From Gammaproteobacteria bacterium (GTDB lineage: Bacteria > Pseudomonadota > Gammaproteobacteria > Pseudomonadales > Azotimanducaceae_A): a stretch of 6,354 nt of DNA. The translations under genes and the position numbers were made by a program. The notes beneath the pieces were generated by a model, which was not told where the DNA came from, did not search any database, and worked only from the letters and a program-made list of their open reading frames with translations. This document shows positions 1 through 5,049 of this stretch, one piece after another. The stretch's first letter is position 1. The number at the start of each line of letters is the position of its first letter. The stretch spans positions 1 to 6,354 of the forward strand of contig DUAT01000038.1 of the NCBI GenBank assembly GCA_012960755.1. The letters run 5' to 3'.

Positions 1-110
1 AGCGCTTCTTGTTTCCATTTCACGATCATGTTCGCGTGGATGCCATATTTGCGCGAAAGCTCAGCCATCGTGCCGTCGCCGCGGATTGCTGCAAGGGCAA
101 CCTTGCTTTT
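1..110 (-). pseudogene. IS3-type transposase OrfA fragment, helix-turn-helix region
   Basis: Read on the minus strand from about 110 to 1, the frame gives KSKVALAAIRGDG followed by TMAELSRKYGIHANMIVKWK. This is the N-terminal helix-turn-helix of IS3-family OrfA proteins (Tnp_1/HTH_Tnp family), which bind the element's inverted repeats. Family members usually begin with about 10-15 basic residues and a phrase like 'FxPEFKxKVAL'. Here similarity starts only at the KSK (codons 110-102). Upstream the frame stays open but reads THPNEYLWITLY, which does not resemble an OrfA start, and there is no suitable ATG with a ribosome-binding site. I infer that the 5' end was replaced or deleted. The rest of OrfA and any OrfB lie beyond the left edge, so whether the 3' part is intact cannot be judged. 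The family call is fairly secure; the truncation is inferred. Confidence 0.72.
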
Positions 111-490
111 ATACAGAGTGATCCATAGATATTCGTTCGGGTGAGTTTTAACACAAGTAGGATAGGGACCTTGCGTAACTTGTAAATGACTTGAACTTGT
201 CTGATTGTGCCGTTTTATAAAATTTGGTAAAGAGCTTTATGCCGCGAGCGCTTGATTACCTGATCAAAGCTCAGAAAGCCAATGCTATCTAGCTCGTAGT
301 TGCTACTTGGACACTCTGCTGGATTCCCACAGGGCCAGCTACCGTCTCAATTTAAAAAAACATTCGCAGAATGCAACTTCGCTGCCTCGTGGCGTCACTC
401 AATTGATCGCCTAATGAGATGCCAAAGGCGGTGAAAGGAGCAGTACTTCATCAAAGACCAGTAGGTTAGGCAATGGCGAATTTCTGGCAT
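111..490. other. Gene-free stretch between IS3 fragment and small CDS
   Basis: No reading frame here is convincing on either strand. An ATG at 239 opens only a 17-codon peptide (MPRALDYLIKAQKANAI, stop at 290-292). On the minus strand a roughly 40-codon frame from about 345 to 217 contains SNYELDSIGFLSFDQVIK but has no start or ribosome-binding site. It may be a relic of something I do not recognise. The stretch is probably remnant DNA between insertion scars. I see no hairpin terminator, tRNA or riboswitch. Confidence 0.5.
191..221 (+). promoter_or_regulatory. Possible sigma-70-like promoter (weak)
   Basis: TTGAAC (191-196) and TATAAA (216-221) are separated by 19 bp, or 18 bp if TTATAA is used as the -10. 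Each hexamer is close to consensus but the spacing is long. It would transcribe rightward towards the small CDS at 538, leaving a leader of about 300 nt. This rests on pattern matching alone and could easily be chance in AT-rich DNA. Confidence 0.2.
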
Positions 491-537
491 GACATATGCT
501 TTATGATTACTTAGATGAATTGTTAGGGGATGTTGCC

Positions 538-837
538 ATGGATCATGAAACACTGAAGTCAGAAAGCCTCAAGTACGCCGGAACTCCAGGTGTTAGCATG
601 CATTGTGATGCAAGACGCTTCAAGCCAGCTTTTCTGGACAAAAGCACCGGTAGGATTGAGATTTCAAGACTGAACAATGGTCGACCAGCGCCGGTACATA
701 TCATCAATTGGTTGCCAGCAGAATGGGCAATCTCTTTTTTCCGGGATGGTTCTGTGAAGAGCCTCAAACGGAGCGTCATTTCCGGATTTGTTTGTGATAC
801 TGTCTTCTACACAAGGGATCAGGTTTTAGAATTATAG
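538..837 (+). CDS. Small conserved-looking protein of unknown function (99 aa)
   Basis: I chose the ATG at 538 because AGGGGA (525-530) lies 7 nt upstream. An upstream in-frame ATG at 496 would add 14 residues but has no Shine-Dalgarno sequence. The product is soluble, with no signal peptide or membrane segment. Its core reads RRFKPAFLDKSTGRIEISR, then a proline-rich NGRPAP, HIINWLPAEW, a positively charged KSLKRSV, then GFVCDTVFYTRDQ. The pattern 'FxPAFLDxxTG...LPxEW...GFVxxxxFYTRxQ' recalls short hypothetical proteins often found next to transposases and other accessory genes in proteobacteria. That link is from memory and no function is known to me. It stands alone: no gene is co-directional within the window, and it converges on the receptor relic, whose frame ends at 832-834. 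The intact frame amid broken neighbours suggests it is either real or recently active. Confidence 0.6.
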   Translation: MDHETLKSESLKYAGTPGVSMHCDARRFKPAFLDKSTGRIEISRLNNGRPAPVHIINWLPAEWAISFFRDGSVKSLKRSVISGFVCDTVFYTRDQVLEL

Positions 838-1883
838 TAGTTGATAAATAAACTCCCAACCGACCGATGCCAACAGGTAGGGAAACTGTATGTACTTTGC
901 ATAGTAGATACGACCGATCGGACTGGCGCCACTAAATGCGTCATAACCATCATCGGTGTTCATCTTTGGTGGTTCTTCATTAGCAATGTTCTTCACACCA
1001 ACCGTAATCGCTCCCATCGGCCTGGAAACCCAATTGCAGTAGATTGTAGGTGTATGCCGCATCAACTGTAATGTAACTGTCAATTGTCGGATGTAATCCG
1101 ATAAATTGACCTCGCGGATGAAGTTCCCATCAGCACGGCGAGTAACCTTGTCAGGCAGGCCTGCACCAATCGAGTAGATTTCCGCGAGGCCGTCACCGTT
1201 TGTATCGAAAATAATTTCCCCTGCCATCCACTGCGCAAAGAATCCGGATTCATCAGCAGAGCATCATCCTGCGGAGACCCATCCGGCTTGAACCTTGAGC
1301 CGAATGATCGAAAAGCCTCCGCTCCAGGAGCCGTTACCAAAACCGAAGTCGATAATTGTTCCTACCTGGTAGCAGTAGCTGTTCCTATCAAAACGTGGCT
1401 CTGTATCGACAGGGCGATCAGCCAGTGATGTACCAGGGTGACCACCCATTAGGAGAAGTCGTACAAACACAAAAGACCACCCAGGGTACCCGTGCCCGTT
1501 CCGTCGATGGCGTGATCGCAGCCCGGATCTCTTCCAGGACCAAATGACTCTGATCCAGAAGGATTTAACGGAATTGGATTGAGCGTTATCGCGCCCAGCG
1601 CCACATAACGACCTGGTTGCCCCAAAGTGGATATACCGGATGCACCGAAGTCCTCGCGACGGTCGAAATACTGAAGCGGTTCACGGTTAAGATAACTTGC
1701 CGACACAACAATATTGCCTCTGTCACAGGTGATGCCCATGATCCCCGAAACAAGCAGGTCATTCTGGTTCCCTGTTTCATCATCCGTAGCGTAATCCACG
1801 GATATTTCCACGCCGTCGAAATTCTTGCGGGTAACAAGGTTGACAACACCTGCAATGGCGTGCAAGCCGTACAGTGCGTATAC
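838..1883 (-). pseudogene. TonB-dependent outer-membrane receptor, degraded and interrupted
   Basis: Such receptors import siderophores, cobalamin or oligosaccharides across the outer membrane using TonB energy. Read on the minus strand, 1883-1453 gives the last part of the plug domain: YALYGLHAIAGVVNLVTRKN, then DRGNIVVSASYLNREPL, ending LLCLYDFS before a stop. About 1440-1300 carries barrel-like text in another frame (DRPVDTEPRFDRNSY, IDFGFGNGSWSGGF). A third segment reads FDTNGDGLAEIYSIGAGLPD (about 1209-1148). IDSYITVDAAYTYNL (1084-1040) is in a different frame from the following GAITVGVKNIANEEPP (1014-967) and GRIYYAKYIQF (about 912-883), which are the conserved C-terminal strands. Several frameshifts and at least one large deletion are needed: under 350 codons remain of a family usually 700-1000 residues long. 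The N-terminus (signal peptide, TonB box, first half of the plug) is missing because element B is inserted at about 1884. Substrate unknown. Confidence 0.85.
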
Positions 1884-1884
1884 G

Positions 1885-1920
1885 GGTAAAAATGAACGGT
1901 CATTCTGGTAATAAATGAAC
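1885..1920. repeat. Element B terminal repeats
   Basis: GGTAAAAATGAAC (1885-1897) and GGTAATAAATGAAC (1907-1920) are near-identical direct repeats 22 bp apart. They lie 35 bp beyond the istB stop codon, exactly where receptor similarity ends. Paired repeats near the tips are typical of IS21-family ends, where they bind IstA. The opposite end is outside the window, so no inverted match or target duplication could be tested. Confidence 0.6.
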
Positions 1921-2056
1921 ACCAGTTTTCTAGTGCATTGCCTGTTTTGTATTTCTACCCTATAGGTTCATTTTGAGTCAAGTCACTCATCGTCTTTCGA
2001 AGTGATTCACCCTTGAGTTCAATTCGGTGAGCGTTGTGCATCAATCTGTCTAATAT

Positions 2057-2086
2057 GGCATCAGCCAGGGTGGCATCAGCCAGGGT
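2057..2086. repeat. 15-bp perfect tandem duplication in element B istB
   Basis: GGCATCAGCCAGGGT occurs twice back to back (2057-2071 and 2072-2086). On the coding (minus) strand it doubles the conserved LADA motif of IstB to LADATLADA while keeping frame. Most IstB proteins I recall have a single copy here, so this looks like a replication-slippage scar in a dead gene. Confidence 0.85.
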
Positions 2087-2266
2087 GGCGTCACCAATCG
2101 AAGTGTGCCATTCGGTGGTTGGCAGGGGTTTGTTTCAGGGGCTCTAAGCCAAAATCGTCCAAGATGAGGAGTTCGGTTTTTGCGAGTTGTTTGAGCAATC
2201 GGATAAAACTGCCATCGATTCTGGCGACGCTCATGGCATCCAGTAATCGATTCGTTCTGAAGTAGT

Positions 2267-2270
2267 AAAC
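2267..2270. repeat. Target-site duplication of element A, left copy
   Basis: AAAC directly precedes the inferred left tip of element A and matches AAAC at 4666-4669 directly after the right tip. Four base pairs is within the usual IS21 range of 4-8 bp. The border was first placed by aligning the two ends, so the matching 4-mers support it independently. Confidence 0.7.
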
Positions 2271-2276
2271 GGTCAG

Positions 2277-2317
2277 CGACAATTAAAACTTTCGGGTAAC
2301 GACAACTATAACTTTCG
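2277..2317. repeat. Element A left-end repeats L1 and L2
   Basis: L1 CGACAATTAAAACTTTCG (2277-2294) and L2 CGACAACTATAACTTTCG (2300-2317) differ at two of 18 positions and start 23 bp apart, about two helical turns, so both would face the same side of the helix. Reverse-complement versions occur at the right end. In IS21 such repeats are the IstA-binding sites. L2 contains TATAAC (2307-2312), a -10-like hexamer, though I see no good -35 at the right spacing for it. Confidence 0.8.
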
Positions 2318-2341
2318 GGTGGTTCGGTGTGTTTGAACAGG

Positions 2342-2369
2342 TACGCTCTCTTAAAAACGAGAGAGCGTA
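2342..2369 (+). promoter_or_regulatory. Hairpin covering the istA ribosome-binding site and start
   Basis: TACGCTCTCT (2342-2351) pairs perfectly with AGAGAGCGTA (2360-2369) around an 8-nt loop. The right arm holds the purine-rich GAGAG that would act as the Shine-Dalgarno sequence and ends on the A of the istA ATG (2369). Transcripts entering from outside the element would include both arms and could fold to hide the start site. A promoter initiating inside the left arm would give an unblocked message. Shielding of transposase translation from read-through transcription by such hairpins is known for other elements, for example IS10 and IS50; its use here is inferred. Confidence 0.6.
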
Positions 2370-3847
2370 TGGTCACAGAACAACAAGTGAGGTTATTGAT
2401 GTCGATTAATAAGGGAGTACCGCTATCGACTGCAGCGGCCAAAGCAGGCATGTCTGAGCCTACGGCTCGTAAATACCGGCGCATAGGGAAAGTGCCAGGG
2501 GCGCCCAAACCGGCGCGTACCTGGCGGACGCGCAAGGACCCATATGCTGACGTCTGGGAAGAGGCCGAGCAGTTACTCCAGATTGATTCTGGGTTGCAAG
2601 CTAAAACAGTGTTCGAAGAGCTCGAACGCCGTTACCCGGGTCGCTTTAGCCCAGGCCAGTTGCGCACGCTACAGCGTCGATTCCGTCGCTGGCGTTCCCA
2701 GCATGGCCCTGAGAAAGAAGTTTACTTCCAACAACATCATTATCCGGGAGAACGATGCCAGTCTGACTTCACGGACATGAACTCACTATATGTCACCATA
2801 GGTGGTGAACCGTTCCCTCACTTGCTCTATCACTTCGTATTGACCTACTCAAACTGGGAATGGGTAAATCTGGCGTACTCAGAGACCTTTGAAGCGCTTG
2901 TTGAGGGATTGCAGGGGAGTCTTTGGGAACTCGGTGCCGTGCCTCTCATGCATCGGACGGACAATCTGTCAGCAGCAACCCATAAGCTAAAAGAATCTCG
3001 TGGACGGGATTTTAATGATCGATATCTGGCTGTATTGAATCATTATCGTCTCGAACCATCGAGGAACAATCCAGGCCGGGCCAACGAGAACGGCGATGTC
3101 GAGTCGCAAAAATATCACTTCAAGAACGCACTCGATCAGCGGTTGCGCCTGCGTGGTTCACGAGACTTCACTGACGTGTCGGGCTACATGTCGTTCGTCA
3201 TTGCCATCGTTCGAGATCGAAACTCACGACATAAGGCATTGCTTGAGGAAGAGCTTGCGGTGATGCAGACCTTACCAGCAAGACCGTTACCCGCATGTCG
3301 TGAGTCGTTTGTCACGGTGACAAAATGGAGTACAGTGCGTGTCGCTAAAAAGCCCTACTCAGTACCATCGCGTCTGATTGGCGAGCGTCTTAAAGTACGC
3401 CTGTTTGCCGCCACTGTGGAGTTGTATTACCACGATGAACTAATTGGGCCATTCCAGCGTTTGCGTGGCGATGAGCCCTTCCGTATTGATTACCGTCACC
3501 TGGTTCATTCATTACTCAGAAAGCCAGGCGCATTTGCACGGTCTGTTTACCAGGAGGCGTTATATCCCAGTCTAACGTTTCGACGCGCTTACGACGCCCT
3601 GGTTGAACAGCAAACTGGCAGGGCAGATCTGGAGTACATTCGTGTTCTGCATTTGGCTGCAACCACCGTGGAAGCAGAGGTGGAAGTAGCACTATCCAAT
3701 CTGTTGAATGCTGGACAGACACCGACCTTTGATGCGGTACGAGCGCAGGTCTCACCACGTGACAATGATTGTCCTCAAGTCGATTTGGACAAACCGGATC
3801 TGAACCAGTACGACGATCTGCTTGAACAAAAGGAGGCTGCAGCGTGA
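2369..3847 (+). CDS. istA: IstA, DDE transposase of element A
   Basis: IstA cuts and joins the element ends, working with IstB. I chose the ATG at 2369 because MVTEQQVRLL is the usual start of this IS21 subgroup; GAGAG lies 5 nt upstream. The frame is open from a GTG at 2327, but that part is element end. An ATG at 2399 has a better GAGG but would lose the conserved first residues. The product is 492 aa, normal for IstA. In order: an N-terminal helix-turn-helix (about 15-40, LSTAAAKAGMSEPTARKYRR), a basic linker, then the RNase H-fold core with D133 (QSDFTDM), D198 (HRTDN) and E245 (NENGDVES), and a C-terminal beta-barrel region with KKPYSVPSRL. No stop or frameshift is present. It is translationally coupled to istB by a GTGA overlap. 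The start is probably restrained by the hairpin at 2342-2369. Confidence 0.93.
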   Translation: MVTEQQVRLLMSINKGVPLSTAAAKAGMSEPTARKYRRIGKVPGAPKPARTWRTRKDPYADVWEEAEQLLQIDSGLQAKTVFEELERRYPGRFSPGQLRTLQRRFRRWRSQHGPEKEVYFQQHHYPGERCQSDFTDMNSLYVTIGGEPFPHLLYHFVLTYSNWEWVNLAYSETFEALVEGLQGSLWELGAVPLMHRTDNLSAATHKLKESRGRDFNDRYLAVLNHYRLEPSRNNPGRANENGDVESQKYHFKNALDQRLRLRGSRDFTDVSGYMSFVIAIVRDRNSRHKALLEEELAVMQTLPARPLPACRESFVTVTKWSTVRVAKKPYSVPSRLIGERLKVRLFAATVELYYHDELIGPFQRLRGDEPFRIDYRHLVHSLLRKPGAFARSVYQEALYPSLTFRRAYDALVEQQTGRADLEYIRVLHLAATTVEAEVEVALSNLLNAGQTPTFDAVRAQVSPRDNDCPQVDLDKPDLNQYDDLLEQKEAAA

Positions 3848-4605
3848 ATACACAGAGTCTGGAGCTTCGACTGAAAGCGTTTCGGTTACCTTCGTTTCTG
3901 AGCCACTACGAACCGCTGGCTGAACGTGGCCAAAAGGAAGGTTGGAAACATGTTCAATATCTTGAAGAACTTGCAAGCCTGGAAGCGCAGGAGCGTCAGG
4001 ACCGGAAAATTACTCGCCTCCTCAATCAATCCAAGTTGCCGCGAGATAAAACATTGTCAGCCCTGGAACTGGTGCGACTACCTACTTCTGCTCGTGGGCA
4101 GATAAAACATCTGTGTGAAGGGGACTTCCTTGAAGGTGCAACTAACATCTGTATCTTTGGCAATCCGGGTGCAGGTAAATCGCACACGATGGCAGCGATT
4201 GGGCATGAACTGGTGACACAGGGTCGTAGCGTGCTGCTTATCTCGGTATCGGCTCTGGTCGAAAGACTCTTGCAAGCAAAACGGGATCTGAGACTAACCA
4301 GGGAGCTGCAACGTTTAGATCGAATTGATTGCCTGGCCCTGGATGATATTGGCTACGTTCAGCAAGACCGTGACGAAATGGAAGTGTTATTTACGTTGTT
4401 GGCTGAACGTTACGAACGAAAGAGCGTGATGATTACGAGCAATCTGGTGTTTTCAAAATGGGATCAGATTTTTAAAGATCCTATGACAACCGCAGCTGCA
4501 GTAGACCGTGTTGTACACCATTCTGTCATTTTGGAACTCAATGTGCCGAGCTATCGGGTGGAGACAGCGCGACAAAGGATGAACAAGAAAGAATTAAAGA
4601 AATGA
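3844..4605 (+). CDS. istB: IstB, AAA+ helper ATPase of element A
   Basis: IstB binds target DNA, forms an ATP-dependent oligomer and delivers the target to IstA; it is related to DnaC and plays the part MuB plays for phage Mu. The start is GTG at 3844, overlapping the istA stop as GTGA, with AGGAGG (3831-3836) 7 nt upstream, a strong site inside the end of istA. At 253 aa it is the usual length. The N-terminal helical domain (1-95) probably contacts IstA. Walker A is GNPGAGKS (106-113, K112), Walker B is CLALDDIG (163-170, D167/D168), and MITSN (196-200) is the sensor-I strand. The lysine-rich tail (MNKKELKK) is ordinary. All motifs are intact, so the pair is likely functional. The ribosome-binding site here is much stronger than that of istA, as expected if IstB is needed in excess. 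Confidence 0.93.
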   Translation: MNTQSLELRLKAFRLPSFLSHYEPLAERGQKEGWKHVQYLEELASLEAQERQDRKITRLLNQSKLPRDKTLSALELVRLPTSARGQIKHLCEGDFLEGATNICIFGNPGAGKSHTMAAIGHELVTQGRSVLLISVSALVERLLQAKRDLRLTRELQRLDRIDCLALDDIGYVQQDRDEMEVLFTLLAERYERKSVMITSNLVFSKWDQIFKDPMTTAAAVDRVVHHSVILELNVPSYRVETARQRMNKKELKK

Positions 4606-4619
4606 ACAGAGCGAAGAAA

Positions 4620-4659
4620 CGAAAGAAATAGTTGTCGCCAGCGAAAGTTTTAGTTGACG
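4620..4659. repeat. Element A right-end repeats R2 and R1
   Basis: R2 CGAAAGAAATAGTTGTCG (4620-4637) and R1 CGAAAGTTTTAGTTGACG (4642-4659) are inverted copies of L1 and L2. They start 22 bp apart and lie just after the istB stop. They are the presumed IstA-binding sites of the right end; R1 is the outermost. Confidence 0.78.
4654..4659 (+). promoter_or_regulatory. Outward-facing -35-like hexamer at element A right end
   Basis: TTGACG (five of six matches to TTGACA) points out of the element, 6 bp from its tip. The left tip carries GACAAT (2278-2283), four of six matches to TATAAT, after 7 bp. If two copies or a circle joined tip to tip with 3-4 bp between them, the spacer would be 16-17 bp and a promoter would read into istAB. 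This is the arrangement described for IS21 tandem junctions. In its present place I see no -10 at the right distance in the flank, so it is probably silent. Confidence 0.5.
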
Positions 4660-4665
4660 TTAACC

Positions 4666-4669
4666 AAAC
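4666..4669. repeat. Target-site duplication of element A, right copy
   Basis: AAAC, identical to 2267-2270, directly follows the inferred right tip. Removing element A plus one copy restores a continuous element B istB with matching protein text on both sides (HSVR followed by YYFRTNR), though the two halves are one base out of frame. Confidence 0.7.
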
Positions 4670-5049
4670 GCACAGAGTGCCCCTGTAAACAGGCATGATG
4701 ACCCAGTGCGCAGGCGAGATAGCTTTTTCCAGAACCACAGGGACCTGTAATGAATAAATTTTGGTAATGGATCAACCAGTCACCTGCTGACAAGGACGCC
4801 ATGACGTTTTTCTTTAGACCGCGGGGATGGGCGTAGTCTATCTCCGACATGGTGGCGGCAAGTTTCAGTTTTGCCGCTCGGAGTAACCGTGTCAGGCGTC
4901 GGTTATCCCGATAGGTGACCTCAGCGGCGACCAGCTGTGCCAGGCGTTCATCAAAACTCAGGTCAGCATAGGTATTGGGTTGTTCTCGTTGCTGTTGTAG
5001 CGACGCGGCCATACCGGAAAGTTTCAGGTTGGGTTTGTAGCTGTTGCAT
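4670..5049 (-). pseudogene. istB: Element B istB, N-terminal part (5' fragment)
   Basis: The original start was probably the ATG at 5049-5047, preceded by AAAGGA at good spacing and reading MQQLQTQ. The normal IstB continuation LKLSGMAASLQQQREQ is in another frame, so an indel of one or two bases lies in about 5024-5034. The remaining frame from the ATG at 5012 holds LSFDERLAQLV, NRRLTRLLRAAKLK, and then the complete Walker A GPCGSGKS (residues 90-97 of that frame), ending GHSVR where element A is inserted. Walker B and the rest continue at 2270-1955. Restarting at 5012 would give a short protein with Walker A but no Walker B, which could not work as an ATPase. Confidence 0.87.

Larger units (their letters stand above)
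1955..2270 (-). pseudogene. istB: Element B istB, C-terminal part (3' fragment)
   Basis: This is the second half of the IstB helper ATPase (AAA+, DnaA/DnaC-like), separated from its first half by element A. On the minus strand it reads YYFRTNRLLDAMSVARIDG, then the Walker B strand ELLILDDFGLEPL (about 2180-2140). The frame then breaks: [18 protein letters not shown] resumes in another frame from 2125. Intact IstB proteins carry about 25-30 residues between these blocks, including the sensor-I phrase IITSQ, so a deletion with frameshift lies at roughly 2126-2137. A 15-bp duplication adds an extra LADAT. The tail [20 protein letters not shown] is the normal IstB C-terminus, ending QNEPIG with the stop at 1957-1955. 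It cannot make an active protein. Confidence 0.85.
2271..4665 (+). mobile_element. Element A: intact IS21-family insertion sequence inside element B istB
   Basis: A 2,395-bp element with istA and istB overlapping by 4 nt on the plus strand, complete DDE and AAA+ motifs, and tips that form an imperfect inverted repeat. GGTCAGCGACAATTAAAACT on the left pairs with GGTTAACGTCAACTAAAACT on the reverse complement of the right; extended to the shared CTTTCG, 20 of 24 bases match. It is flanked by AAAC on both sides. Size and organisation fit IS21. One caveat: many IS21 tips begin TG and this one appears to begin GG, so the border could move by a base or two. Intact genes in an eroded host gene point to a recent insertion, possibly still mobile. 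Confidence 0.85.

Noticed and set aside
239..292. 17-codon peptide MPRALDYLIKAQKANAI on the plus strand
   Set aside because: Too short, no Shine-Dalgarno sequence upstream, and no conservation signal can be seen from one sequence.
217..345. Minus-strand frame of about 40 codons with SNYELDSIGFLSFDQVIK
   Set aside because: It has no start codon, no ribosome-binding site and no family I can name. Kept only as a possible relic in the gene-free stretch.
496..537. Longer start for the small CDS at the ATG at 496
   Set aside because: Nothing resembling a ribosome-binding site precedes it, while the ATG at 538 has AGGGGA at 7 nt.
1586..1903. Open frame of 105 codons antiparallel to and overlapping the receptor relic, and its plus-strand counterpart at 1617-1889
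   Set aside because: Composition looks like a shadow; the recognised TonB plug text lies in another frame of the same DNA.
2050..2535. 161-codon minus-strand frame across the border of elements B and A
   Set aside because: It spans an insertion border and runs antisense to istA; the real istB text is in other frames.
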